Part shown: piece by piece, positions 1 through 11,343 of the stretch
Numbering within the stretch: the stretch's first letter is position 1
Layout of the letters: each line of letters opens with the position of its first letter
Origin: Acidithiobacillus sp.
GTDB lineage: Bacteria; Pseudomonadota; Gammaproteobacteria; Acidithiobacillales; Acidithiobacillaceae
Length of the DNA stretch: 64,000 nucleotides
Assembly (NCBI RefSeq): GCF_023256195.1
Contig: NZ_JAGDWX010000023.1
Location: 839-64,838, forward strand
Direction of reading: 5' to 3'
Translations under genes and position numbers: made by a program
The notes under the pieces: generated by a model
Seen by the model: the letters and a program-made list of their open reading frames with translations, nothing else
Database searches by the model: none
What the model was told of the DNA's origin: nothing

Positions 1-702
1 GCCCTTGCGGGTCTTGGTGAGCTCCGGGGGGAGTTTGATGGTGTGGTCGGCGAAGGATATGCGGTCCCAGGTCAGGGTAAACACCTCTCCCTGCCGCATC
101 GCCGTCTCCAGGGCGACAATTACAAAATCGGCAAGCTCCGGGTTCTTCCTGGCGCAGGCCTCCAGCAATCGTTCCTCCTCGTTGCCAACAAAGCGCCGGT
201 CCCTGCCTTCGGGCAGACGGGGTTTGCGGACCAGCTCAACCGGGTTGATGAGGTCCACATAGCCCCATTCCTTTCTCGCGATGGTATACAGGTGCGAAAG
301 AACGGCCAGCATCAGGCGAATGCTGTTCGCCGAACGATTCTCTTTCTCCATGGCCCGGATGGCTTGCGCCACCTGCGGTCCGTCGAGATTGGGGATAGGG
401 ACCGCCTGCCACAGGCTGCAAGACCACCACTCGATCAGGGAGTGTTCTCTCCTCGCCGTATGCGGTGCCTTGGATGGCAAAATCTCTCGTTTGTACCTTT
501 CAAAAGCCGCTTTCAGCGTGAGTTCCCGAACCTCTACCTTTTTGTAGACCTGGCCTGGCGTCTGGGTTTCCAGGCGGGCTTCGATCTGGGCCGCCCACTG
601 TAGGGCTTCCCGCTTGGTGTCAAAAGTGGCGGAAAGCGATGGGTAGCCTCTTCTGCGTACCTGGGCCCGCCAGAACTTGCCGCTTTGGAATACGGATGCC
701 AT
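1..702 (-). CDS. Tyrosine recombinase/phage-type integrase, C-terminus off the left edge
   Basis: Manual reverse-strand translation from ATG at 702: MASVFQSGKFWRAQVRRRGYPSLSATFDTKREALQWAAQIEARLETQTPG...NSIRLMLAVLSHLYTIARKEWGYVDLINPVELVRKPRLPEGRDRRF...FVIVALETAMRQGEVFTLTW. The N-terminal AP2-like/SAM-like region and the box I catalytic Arg (ETAMRQGE) are present. Not in the ORF track because no stop codon falls in the window. Confidence 0.88.
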   Translation of the reverse strand, partial: MASVFQSGKFWRAQVRRRGYPSLSATFDTKREALQWAAQIEARLETQTPGQVYKKVEVRELTLKAAFERYKREILPSKAPHTARREHSLIEWWSCSLWQAVPIPNLDGPQVAQAIRAMEKENRSANSIRLMLAVLSHLYTIARKEWGYVDLINPVELVRKPRLPEGRDRRFVGNEEERLLEACARKNPELADFVIVALETAMRQGEVFTLTWDRISFADHTIKLPPELTKTRKG

Positions 703-954
703 GCATTGCCTCAGCGTTTCGGTATAGCGTAATGGTGCCGGGCAAGAGGGAGGCGATCAAGAGAGAAAGGGTGCTACCCTCTGGGACCAGCAAGTCAACA
801 ATCCCGTGGTCGGTGGCAGGTTGCCCGAGGCGTGTAGATATTCTCAAAAGGCGCAGATATCCACAACCTCATCGAATAATTGCACGCAGAAGATTGCAAA
901 ACAGAACAGGCGGATACGCCATAATCTGTTGTTTGAGAAATCATTTTTCTTAAA

Positions 955-999
955 CTGAAAATCCTCGTGTCGGTGGTTCGATTCCGCCCCTGGGCACCA
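955..999 (+). tRNA. Displaced 3' fragment of tRNA-Phe (anticodon loop GAA through CCA); attachment-site scar
   Basis: CTGAAAATCCTCGTGTCGGTGGTTCGATTCCGCCCCTGGGCACCA has anticodon GAA at 957-959, T-arm GGTGG-TTCGATT-CCGCC, acceptor 3' strand CCTGGGC, A, CCA. The sequence upstream (TTAAA) cannot form the 5' anticodon stem (needs GAGGA), so the 5' half is absent. Confidence 0.85.
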
Positions 1000-1020
1000 A
1001 ATAAATCCATGATTTTTAAT

Positions 1021-1042
1021 AAAAAAGCTCGTTAAATCGAGC
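1021..1042 (-). terminator. Candidate intrinsic terminator (minus strand)
   Basis: GCTCG (1027-1031) pairs with CGAGC (1038-1042); on the minus strand it is followed by TTTTTT (1026-1021). Confidence 0.45.
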
Positions 1043-1348
1043 CTTGGCACCGAAAATGACACAGTAAATCGTGCCGCGATCGACGGATAAAAAATTCGCG
1101 ATTCTCCCCTGACTTACTGTAAGTTCGAGCACGTCTCCACGCCATCGCCGGCTGCGAATGGGGCATGGCGGACCTCGTCAACTTTCCCGCTGCCGCCGGG
1201 TCCTGACCGAACTCTTGGGTTTGTACTCGTCGCTCCGACTTGCAAAATTGGGCCGGCCCCATGCGTGGTCGCATCGAACACAGCCCGACCACGGTCTCGT
1301 GAAAGGGCAGGCAACGTGCTGCCCACCGATCCGAGTCCGGGGCACATC

Positions 1349-3016
<1,668 letters not shown>

Positions 3017-3365
3017 GGCTGCGCTTTCTTCCTTGGGCTTGGGATCTCTCGACTGTCGTCTCCGGTGCTGGTGGGCGCCGGCAAACTTGCCTTGCGTGGC
3101 GCAAGACACAGAACTATACCTTAACACAGAAGTTGCTGTCGGGAGGCGACCGGCGATGGGCAGCTACTCGGCTCCATGGGTAGGGCCCTCGTTACGACGC
3201 CGCCCGCAGCGTAGGGGAGTCTCGGTACGACCCGCAGCGCGGCCCGCTGAGCTTGCGCTTTTCTGGCAGGCGCTGCCTGGATGAGGGCCGGACTCAGCCC
3301 GTGGCTCTTGGGAGACACAACAACGACAAAAGCGCCCCGCATGGGGGGCATAAAGGAGCACCATC

Positions 3366-4763
3366 ATGAACACAACCACAGCATCGGCAGCGGGTACCGA
3401 TCCCCAACCCGCGCCGAAGAAAGATTTTCGTTTTGTGCTCATCGCCATCGTGGCGGGTCTCGGCGGATTGCTGTTCGGTTACGATACCGGCGTGGTTGCC
3501 GGTGTCCTGCTGTTTCTGCGCGATACCTTTCACCTGGATTCCACTTTGCAGGGGCTGTTCGTAGCCATTGCCCTGGGGGCGGCGGCGGTGGGCGCGGCCT
3601 TCGCCGGTGCACTTTCCGACGCCTTCGGCCGCCGTACGGTGCTCATCATCACGGCCCTCATGTTTGTGCTGGGCGCTTTGTTGGCGGCCATCGCCCAGAA
3701 TGTGCCTGTGCTTTTTGTCGGTCGCGTTTTGGTGGGTGCAGCCATTGGTGTGTCTTCCATGCTGACCCCCTTGTATCTGGCGGAGGTGTCGGCGGCCCAC
3801 TGGCGCGGTGCCATCGTTACCATCAATCAGTTCTATATCACCTTTGGGATCTTTGTCTCCTATCTGGTGGACTACGCCCTGGCGGATGTCACCGATGGCT
3901 GGCGCTGGATGCTTGGACTGGGGGCCATACCCGGTCTGATCCTGTTAGTGGGTATGTTCATTCTGCCTGAGAGCCCGCGCTGGCTGGCGGGACACAATCT
4001 CCTGGAGAAGGCCCGTGCGGCGCTGCGTTTCTTGCGCGGTCGTAGCGACGTGGATGCGGAGCTTGCAGCGTTGCACAAGGATGTGGTGGAGGAGGGCAGG
4101 CGGGCTGCACCCTGGTCGCGTCTGCTGCAGAAGGATGTGCGTAAACCTCTCATCATCGGCGTCGGTCTTGCGATCTTTCAGCAGATTACCGGCATCAATG
4201 CCGTCATCTATTTCGCGCCGACGATCTTTCAGGATGCCGGCCTGTCGTCGGCTTCGGTGTCGATCCTTGCCACCGTGGGCGTGGGCGCTGTCAATGTCAT
4301 CATGACCCTCGTGGCCATGCGCCTGATGGATTCCTGGGGGCGTCGCAAGCTTCTGCTTTGGGGCTTGTGGGGCATGCTCGTCAGTCTCGTCACCATCGGC
4401 ATCGGTTTCATGGTCCAATTGCAAGGGGCACTGGCTTACGTGATCGTCATCATGGTGGCGGCTTTCGTGGCCTTTTTTGCCATCGGTCTTGGGCCCGTGT
4501 TCTGGTTGTTGATATCGGAGATCTTTCCCTTGGCCATCCGTGGCCGGGGTGCCAGCATCGCCACCATCGCCAACTGGGTCTCCAACATGGTGGTGTCGGG
4601 TATTTTCCTCGACCTGCTGCTGGCCATCGGTCGCGGCCCCACGTTCTTGCTCTATGCGGCGATGACAGTGCTGGCCATTCTCTTCACGCTGTGGATCGTT
4701 CCGGAAACCAAGGGACGCAGCCTGGAGCAGATCGAGAGCCACCTGGATGCGCAGCCGGACTGA
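3366..4763 (+). CDS. MFS sugar transporter, sugar porter family (GalP/XylE-like)
   Basis: GLLFGYDTGVVAGVLLFL, ALSDAFGRRTVLI, PESPRWLAG, FQQITGINAVIYFAPTIF, PETKGRSLEQIE sugar-porter motifs; AAAGGAG upstream. Confidence 0.93.
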   Translation: MNTTTASAAGTDPQPAPKKDFRFVLIAIVAGLGGLLFGYDTGVVAGVLLFLRDTFHLDSTLQGLFVAIALGAAAVGAAFAGALSDAFGRRTVLIITALMFVLGALLAAIAQNVPVLFVGRVLVGAAIGVSSMLTPLYLAEVSAAHWRGAIVTINQFYITFGIFVSYLVDYALADVTDGWRWMLGLGAIPGLILLVGMFILPESPRWLAGHNLLEKARAALRFLRGRSDVDAELAALHKDVVEEGRRAAPWSRLLQKDVRKPLIIGVGLAIFQQITGINAVIYFAPTIFQDAGLSSASVSILATVGVGAVNVIMTLVAMRLMDSWGRRKLLLWGLWGMLVSLVTIGIGFMVQLQGALAYVIVIMVAAFVAFFAIGLGPVFWLLISEIFPLAIRGRGASIATIANWVSNMVVSGIFLDLLLAIGRGPTFLLYAAMTVLAILFTLWIVPETKGRSLEQIESHLDAQPD

Positions 4764-4784
4764 TCCGGACCCGAGACCGGCCGT

Positions 4785-6236
4785 TCAGGAATAGAGAGCC
4801 TGGGCGGCCTTGCGAAAACGTCGGTAGCGGTCTTCGTGGTGGGACTGAGGCAGCAGCGTAGAGGGGGTGACAGCGGCGCTGCTGCGGTCCAGAGTGCTGG
4901 CGCTATCCTGCCTGGCCCAGCGAATGGCACCGAGCAGGGCGACGTCGGTGTCAGCGGCCACTTGCAACGGCAGGGCAAGCGTATCGGCCAGAAGCTGCGC
5001 CGCCCAAGGCGTTTGAAAAAGGTGACCGCTGGCGATGAGGCGCTTGGCGGGGTGGGGCGCCCGAGCCTGCAGATCCTCACAGAGCCAACGCAGGGTAAAG
5101 AAAAGCCCCTCCACGGCTGCGCGCAGGAACTCGGCAGGGCCGTCCCGGGCGTCGATATCGAGGAAGGCAGCGCGGGCCTCGGCACGCCAGAGTGGAGCCC
5201 GTTCGCCTTCCAGAAAGGGCAGGCAGAGTAACGACGAGGGGGTAGCGCGGGCAGCGGCGGCGAGGGCCTCAGCAAAGCCAGTCTCGGCGCCGAAGCCGCG
5301 ACGGCGGACCCAGTCGAGGAGTGGACCACCGTTGTTGCTGGCCGTACCTACCAGCCAGTGGTGATCGTCGACGCGGTAGGCAAAATTGCGAGTCCGCCGC
5401 GACAGCTGGGGTCGCGCAGCATAGCGCCGCACCGCCATGCTGGTTCCCAGGGATACGCCGAGAACGTCCTCCCTGACGGCCCCCATCCCCCACTGCGCCA
5501 ACACGCCGTCGCTTGCACCCAGATATACCGAGGCCCCTGCCATTTGGGGCGGAAAAATCGGATCGTCGGGGCGCAGTGGACGTTGCCACTTGCGGTCCAC
5601 CAGCCGAGACAGCCGTCCCGTGTCCAGATCCACATAGGCCAGTGCTTCCGCGCTCCATTGGCCGCGGTGGATATCCAATAGCCCTGAGGCACTGGCCGTG
5701 GCGGCATCCACCTCGTAGCTGCCAAAGGACCGCCACCAGAGCCACTCCTTGATGGACAGGACGTGGCGCGCGCGGGTCAGTTCTGTGGGCGCGGTTTGGC
5801 GCAGCCAGCGCAGTTTGATGAGGGGGGAGATGGGGTGTATGGGGGTACCGGTGCGTTCGTAGAGGCGACGACCCGGGCCATGGTCCCAACAATCCCGTGC
5901 CACGGTCGCCGCCCGCCCATCGAGCCAAGTATAGGCAGGACCGAGGGGCTGGCCGTGGCCATCGGCGAGCAGTAGGCTGTGCATGGCGCAGCTCCACGCT
6001 ACCCTCTCGACCCGATAGTGCTTCCCGAGATCGTTGGCCAAGGCCTGGAGCAGATCCCGGAGGAGCCCCTCGATGGCCAGCACGTCCTGCAGGGCGGCGC
6101 CCGGAGCAGGTTGCAGGAGGGGAATCGCGGACCGTCGTTGGGCGATGATCCGCTCTTCGCCATCCACGGCCGCGACCTTCAGCACACTCGTGCCTACATC
6201 GATGGCGATATCGACGGTGCGGGTGGTCTCAGCCAT
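4785..6236 (-). CDS. Gluconokinase-type FGGY carbohydrate kinase
   Basis: MAETTRTVDIAIDVGTSVLKVAAVDGEERI; W..R.FGSYEVDAATASASGLLDI; GASDGVLAQWGMGA; FLEGERAPLW. Start overlaps the upstream gene. Confidence 0.85.
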   Translation of the reverse strand: MAETTRTVDIAIDVGTSVLKVAAVDGEERIIAQRRSAIPLLQPAPGAALQDVLAIEGLLRDLLQALANDLGKHYRVERVAWSCAMHSLLLADGHGQPLGPAYTWLDGRAATVARDCWDHGPGRRLYERTGTPIHPISPLIKLRWLRQTAPTELTRARHVLSIKEWLWWRSFGSYEVDAATASASGLLDIHRGQWSAEALAYVDLDTGRLSRLVDRKWQRPLRPDDPIFPPQMAGASVYLGASDGVLAQWGMGAVREDVLGVSLGTSMAVRRYAARPQLSRRTRNFAYRVDDHHWLVGTASNNGGPLLDWVRRRGFGAETGFAEALAAAARATPSSLLCLPFLEGERAPLWRAEARAAFLDIDARDGPAEFLRAAVEGLFFTLRWLCEDLQARAPHPAKRLIASGHLFQTPWAAQLLADTLALPLQVAADTDVALLGAIRWARQDSASTLDRSSAAVTPSTLLPQSHHEDRYRRFRKAAQALYS

Positions 6237-7137
6237 GACGCGGGTGGCGCCGATAAGCGTGGTGGGGAAGGCCGCGGTAGGGCACCGTCCGACGATAGAG
6301 GTGGCCCGCTTGGGGATCCTCAGGACGACCCCGGGCGGCGGTGGTGATGTACAGATCCCGATACTGTGGCCCGCCGAAACACAGCGATGTGACCTGCGGC
6401 GTGGGTAGCTCGATGTAGTCGGTGGCCCGGCCCTCGGCATCGAAACGCGTCACCCGGCCGCCGCCGAAGTGCGCTACCCAGAGCCCGCCTTCCTCATCCC
6501 CCGTCATGCCATCGGGATAGCCATCGGTCTCGGTAAACTGGATGTGCAGCCGTTTGTGGCGGATTTCGCCCTGTGCGGAGAGGTCGAAGGCGTAAATGCG
6601 GCGCAGGGCGCTGTCGCTGTGATAGAGCGTGTGCCCATCGGCACTGAAGGCTGGGCCATTGGAGACGATATAGGGTGCGTCGACGCGGGCCATGCTCTGC
6701 CCGCTGATGCGGTAAAGGGCCCCGGTGGGACGTTTTTCGTCGTCGTCCATGGTTCCGGCCCAGACCCTGCCCCAGGGGTCGGCCTTGGCGTCGTTGAAGC
6801 GATTGTGGGCGTGCTCCGGTTCCGGATGGGGGAAGCGGCGGCGTAGACGGACGCCGTGTTCTTCCAGTCGCAGCGAGACGATGTCGCGCCGTAGGCCAGC
6901 CAGAAAAAGATCGTCGTCCGCGTACTCCACCAGCCAGGTGCAGGGTTCCTCCAGCGCCCACAGACCTTTGGTGTCGCTGGCAGGCCAGAAGGCGGCGATC
7001 TTCTGACCGAGAATGTCTACGAAGTACACGGCCTGGTGGCGCGGCGACCACAAGGGACCCTCGCCCAGGATGGCCCCCAGGGGCCAGACCACCTCGGCAT
7101 GGCCAAGCTTTCGGGACGGACTCTGCGGCTGTTCCAT
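6229..7137 (-). CDS. SMP-30/gluconolactonase/LRE family protein
   Basis: LGEGPLWSPRHQAVYFVDI, RFNDAKADPWGRVWAGTMD, SNGPAFSADGHTLYHSDS, DGYPDGMTGDEEGGLWVAHFGGGRVTRFD. Confidence 0.92.
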   Translation of the reverse strand: MEQPQSPSRKLGHAEVVWPLGAILGEGPLWSPRHQAVYFVDILGQKIAAFWPASDTKGLWALEEPCTWLVEYADDDLFLAGLRRDIVSLRLEEHGVRLRRRFPHPEPEHAHNRFNDAKADPWGRVWAGTMDDDEKRPTGALYRISGQSMARVDAPYIVSNGPAFSADGHTLYHSDSALRRIYAFDLSAQGEIRHKRLHIQFTETDGYPDGMTGDEEGGLWVAHFGGGRVTRFDAEGRATDYIELPTPQVTSLCFGGPQYRDLYITTAARGRPEDPQAGHLYRRTVPYRGLPHHAYRRHPRHG

Positions 7138-7157
7138 GCCCTGTTCCTCCTTCCGGT

Positions 7158-9449
7158 TCAGGCCCGATTCAGGCGCCGCAACAAGGGCACCTTGATCTGA
7201 TCGAGCAGCAGGGTGAAGAGGACGGTGGCGGCCAGCAGGGCGAGGATGATAGGTACCGGCAGCGCCGTCATGAGCCAGCCCTGGCTTGCCAGCACCGAGA
7301 CGACCACGATATCGGCAAGGCTCGCCCAGAGCAGGAACCGCCCAGGAAGCGAAGCCCAGAGATGGCCCCGTTCACGTACCAGGAAGACGTTGGCCAGGCC
7401 GGAAAAGACCAGGCCCAGAAAATCGAGGCTCTGCCGCGCCGGCAACGGCAGGTGCAGTAGGATACCGGCACCGTAGACCAGAAAAATGTAGACGAGCCAG
7501 GCGCCGGCCACCACCAGTGAGGACCAGACCAGGCTGCGCACATCCCAGCGATCGGGTCGCGGCGAGGGGCGGACGTGGTCGTCGGCCAGGGACATGGTCA
7601 CGAAATCGTTGGCAAAAAGCAGTAGCAGCACCAGTAACGGGGTCACGACAAAGTCGTGAAAGACCAAAAAACCGAGGCTCAGGAAGAGCGCTACCTGAAA
7701 GACCTTCACGATCTTGTTGAGGGTGTAGGTCAGCATACGCTGATAGACGCGTCGACCCGTCTCGACGGCCGTCAGGATTCCACGCAGACCCGCTTGTGTG
7801 AGAACGAGGCTGGCCGCCGCCTTGGCGACGTCCGTGGCACTCTCGACGGCCACGCCCATTTCCGCCTGCTTCAGCGCTGGCGCGTCGTTCACGCCGTCGC
7901 CGGTCATGCCGACGATGTGGCCCTGCTTCTGCAGAGATTGGACGAGGTGAAATTTATCCTCGGGGAAGACCCCGGCATAGACCCCGCAATCCTCCCGGAG
8001 TGACTTGCGGTCGCAGGCCTTCCCAGAGATGCCCAGCTCTTTGGCTACGTGGGCGGCGGTGGCCGGGCTGTCGCCAGTGACCATGCGTACCCGCACACCA
8101 AAGTTCTGGAGTTTGGCAATGAGATCGGCAGCATCTTCACGCAAGGGATCGGCGAGGCCGATGAGCCCCAGCCATCGGGGAGCCCCATCGGGGCCGGCCG
8201 CCACCCCCAGCACGCGGGCGCCCGTGCTGGCCAGTTCCTCCGTCTCTTTCTCCCAGTCCGCTCCTTGGCACAGGGCGGCGATCACCTGCGGCGCCCCTTT
8301 CAGCGCCCGCCAGGCGCTGCCATCCTTTTGAAAAACCGCCTCGGAGCGTTTGCTAGAGGGGTCGAAGGGAATGAAATCCTGACGATCCGGAGTTGCCACG
8401 CCCTCCGCTTGGGCCGCACCCAGGATGGCCAGATCGATGGGGTCCTGGGTGGCCTCGTCGCTGGCCAAGGCGGCCATGGCCAGGAGCTCCTGACGCTGTT
8501 GGCCCGAGGCCGCTTGCACGGCACTGACCTGCAGTCGATTCTGGGTAAGGGTGCCGGTCTTGTCGCTGCAGAGATCACTCATGGCCGCCGCTTCCTCGAT
8601 AGCGGCGAGGCGCGTCACCAGTACGCCGTGGTGCGCCAGGCGCAGCGAGGCAACGGCGGTGGCCAGGGTAAAGGTGGCGGGCAGCGCCACAGGTACCGAG
8701 GCGACCAGGAGGATGAGGGCAAAGGGTAGGATCTCGGCCAGGGGCATCTGCATCCAGGTGGCGTAGGCGAGGATGGCAGCTACCAGGAGTCCATCCATGA
8801 TCACCAGGTAGCGAACGATGGCGAGCACCAGGATCTCGAGGTGGCTCTTGGCCCCGGCACCGCGCACGAGCTCTGCCGTTTTTCCGAAGTAACTCTTCGC
8901 GCCGGTTGCGGTCACCGTGCCGGTAGCTTCGCCGCGACGGACCGTAGAAGCCGAGTACACCGTGTCCTGCGCCTTGCGATCCACGGGCAGCGATTCTCCC
9001 GTCAAGGCGGACTGATCGACGAGGATCTGTCCCTCTGTGAGCTGGATGTCGGCGGGGACGATATCGCCCAGACGTACGTGGACGCAGTCGCCCGGTACCA
9101 GTTCCGTCGCGGAGATGCTGCGCCATTTGCCATCGCGACGAACCCGCGCTTCTATCCGCAGGCGCTCACGCAACAATTCCAGAGCCTTCTGTGCCCGTTG
9201 TTCCTGGCTGAAGCCGAGAATGCCATTGAAGATGAGCAGCGCGGCGATGATGATGGCTTCCGGCCATTTGGCCAGCACCAGCTCGAGCACCAAGGTCAAC
9301 TCCAGCATCCACGGTACCGGTGCCCAGAACTTGCGCAGGAAGAGAAGCAGCGGGTGGCTGGCCTCCTCCCGCACGGCGTTGGGTCCATACTGCTGCAGGC
9401 GCGCCGCCGCCTCCGCGCTGCTGAGGCCGGTACAGGGACTTTCGCTCAC
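7158..9449 (-). CDS. Plasma-membrane proton-efflux P-type ATPase (type IIIA)
   Basis: SDKTGTLTQNRL phosphorylation motif, TGDGVNDAPALKQAEMGVAV, TGESLPV; 763 aa with a short N-terminal cation-ATPase domain. Confidence 0.93.
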   Translation of the reverse strand: MSESPCTGLSSAEAAARLQQYGPNAVREEASHPLLLFLRKFWAPVPWMLELTLVLELVLAKWPEAIIIAALLIFNGILGFSQEQRAQKALELLRERLRIEARVRRDGKWRSISATELVPGDCVHVRLGDIVPADIQLTEGQILVDQSALTGESLPVDRKAQDTVYSASTVRRGEATGTVTATGAKSYFGKTAELVRGAGAKSHLEILVLAIVRYLVIMDGLLVAAILAYATWMQMPLAEILPFALILLVASVPVALPATFTLATAVASLRLAHHGVLVTRLAAIEEAAAMSDLCSDKTGTLTQNRLQVSAVQAASGQQRQELLAMAALASDEATQDPIDLAILGAAQAEGVATPDRQDFIPFDPSSKRSEAVFQKDGSAWRALKGAPQVIAALCQGADWEKETEELASTGARVLGVAAGPDGAPRWLGLIGLADPLREDAADLIAKLQNFGVRVRMVTGDSPATAAHVAKELGISGKACDRKSLREDCGVYAGVFPEDKFHLVQSLQKQGHIVGMTGDGVNDAPALKQAEMGVAVESATDVAKAAASLVLTQAGLRGILTAVETGRRVYQRMLTYTLNKIVKVFQVALFLSLGFLVFHDFVVTPLLVLLLLFANDFVTMSLADDHVRPSPRPDRWDVRSLVWSSLVVAGAWLVYIFLVYGAGILLHLPLPARQSLDFLGLVFSGLANVFLVRERGHLWASLPGRFLLWASLADIVVVSVLASQGWLMTALPVPIILALLAATVLFTLLLDQIKVPLLRRLNRA

Positions 9450-9562
9450 AATGAACTCAATACGATGCCATCCATAGCTCTCATTATAGGACCACCCGGC
9501 GCTCTTTGGTTTCCGTTGTCTTCGGCTCGGGGTAACATGAGGGGAGGCAAGGGAGGTGGTGC

Positions 9563-9682
9563 ATGATGAGTGTGTGGGGAGATGTCATTGTCATGGTCGG
9601 TACGCCGGTAGTGATGATCCTCGTGGCCTGGGGAGTCCATCGCCTCTCGCGCCAGCGGGATCGCGACGAGGACCGGCACTGA
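9563..9682 (+). CDS. Small single-TM protein (39 aa) upstream of panD
   Basis: Manual translation [51 protein letters not shown] upstream as SD; TGATG overlap with panD. Absent from the ORF track (short). Confidence 0.6.
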   Translation: MMSVWGDVIVMVGTPVVMILVAWGVHRLSRQRDRDEDRH

Positions 9683-10047
9683 TGCAGCTCACTCTGCTCA
9701 AGGCCAAGCTGCATCGGGTGCGGGTCACGGCGGTGGAGCTGGACTACGAGGGCTCCTGTGCCATAGATGAGAATCTGTTGACGCAGGCCGGGATCCTGCC
9801 TTTCGAGCAGATCCACATCTACGATGTCCACAATGGCGAGCGCTTCACCACCTATGCCATCGCCGCAGCATCCGGCAGCGGAATCGTTTCCGTCAACGGC
9901 GCGGCGGCGCGGCGGGTATCCGTGGGCGATCTACTCATCGTCGCCGCTTACGCCTTGGTCCCGGCCAGCGTGGCGGACAATTTCGAGCCCCGTGTGGTCT
10001 ATGTCGACGGCGACAACCGTCCGCGTGAGCGGCACACCCCAGCATGA
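9682..10047 (+). CDS. panD: Aspartate 1-decarboxylase
   Basis: [38 protein letters not shown]...[21 protein letters not shown] with Gly-Ser cleavage site YEGSCAID. Confidence 0.95.
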   Translation: MQLTLLKAKLHRVRVTAVELDYEGSCAIDENLLTQAGILPFEQIHIYDVHNGERFTTYAIAAASGSGIVSVNGAAARRVSVGDLLIVAAYALVPASVADNFEPRVVYVDGDNRPRERHTPA

Positions 10048-10112
10048 CCGCCCGGCACCCCAAGGATCCATTCGACACCTGCGTAAGGCACATCCGCAGT
10101 CGCTGAATCCTC

Positions 10113-11324
10113 TTGGCCTTTTCCACCAGCAGCCGCATCGTCGCCGCTCGTGCCGCCCGCAGTGTCGGCCAGGGGGCGCTGGTCGTGGATTTTGCCCTCT
10201 ACCTGCACGCGCTGCATTGGTCGGCCTTGGCCATCGGCACCCTCTACTCTGCGAGTCTGCTCGTGGGGGCCGTGGCGACTCTGATCGTCGGTCCCGCCAG
10301 CGATCGTCTGGGTGCCAAGGGTTTTCTGCTGGCCTATGAGGCCTTGCAGATACTGGCGGCCGGCGTCGCTCTGCTGACCACCGCCACGGCCTGGCTCAGT
10401 CTCGCCGCCGTGCTGGGTGCCTTTGGTCGCGGGGCCAACGGGGGTGCCGGGCCCTTTGCTCCGGCAGAACAGTCCTGGCTGTCCCGCGCCGCCACGGGGT
10501 CCAGCTGGGGGCGGCTCTTTCACACCAATACCGCCGTTGGACTTTCGGGTATGGCGCTAGGCGCAGCTCTGGGGGCGCTGCCACAGTACTTGGCCCCCGC
10601 CATTCCCTTGACCGAGGGTTACCGTCTGCTCTTCGTCATCGTTCTGCTGGGATCCCTGCTGTGCCTGCTTTTTCTGGCCGGCGCCCACGAAGATCGCTCC
10701 GCAGGCGTTGTAGGCCCGAACCGTCCCCAGGAATTGTCGGGGGACGACGCGCCAAGATCCCGCCCTTGGCGAGTGCTCCTTGGTTTTGCCGGCGTCAACA
10801 GCCTCAACGGGCTCGGTATCGGCATGGTCGGCCCGCTCATGGCTTACTGGTTCCATCTGCGATTCGGGGTGGGCCCGGCGTCCATCGGCGCCGGTATGTC
10901 CCTGGCCTTTCTGAGTGCTGCCACCCTCTCGCTCCTGGGTATCCGGCTGGTGGATCGCTTCGGCATGATCGACACAGTCGTTGGCATGCGTCTGCTGGGT
11001 CTTGGCCTGCTCTTGGCCATACCCTGGATGCCCAGTTTCTGGTTAGCCATGGCCTGCTACATTTTTCGCGCTGCCCTCAATCAGGGCAGCATCGGATCAC
11101 GGCAGGCTCTGTTCCTTGGCCTCGTGGACGCCCGCCACCGCGGCCTTGCGGCCACCGTCAACAGTCTTTCCATTCAGACGCCGCGTGCCATCGGACCCAG
11201 TATCGCCGGTCTTTTTTTTGAAGCCGGCCTGCTGTCTTGGCCCTTCTGGCTGGCAGCGGCCTTGCAGGGAGCTTATCTCGTCCTGTTCCAGCGCTTCTTC
11301 CGCAAGTACGGCGCCACGGAGTGA
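10113..11324 (+). CDS. MFS transporter
   Basis: 12-TM-like hydrophobic pattern; GPASDRLGAKGFLLAYEAL; RGANGGAGPFAPAEQSWLSRAA; about 400 aa. Confidence 0.8.
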   Translation: MAFSTSSRIVAARAARSVGQGALVVDFALYLHALHWSALAIGTLYSASLLVGAVATLIVGPASDRLGAKGFLLAYEALQILAAGVALLTTATAWLSLAAVLGAFGRGANGGAGPFAPAEQSWLSRAATGSSWGRLFHTNTAVGLSGMALGAALGALPQYLAPAIPLTEGYRLLFVIVLLGSLLCLLFLAGAHEDRSAGVVGPNRPQELSGDDAPRSRPWRVLLGFAGVNSLNGLGIGMVGPLMAYWFHLRFGVGPASIGAGMSLAFLSAATLSLLGIRLVDRFGMIDTVVGMRLLGLGLLLAIPWMPSFWLAMACYIFRAALNQGSIGSRQALFLGLVDARHRGLAATVNSLSIQTPRAIGPSIAGLFFEAGLLSWPFWLAAALQGAYLVLFQRFFRKYGATE

Positions 11325-11343
11325 CGCCCCGGGGGCAAAACCC

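Noticed and set aside
795-1062. Minus-strand ORFs 795-1010 and 844-1062 (…FIWCPGAESNHRHEDFQ…)
   Set aside because: This is the classic spurious peptide from translating the complement of a tRNA 3' end; it overlaps the tRNA-Phe fragment.
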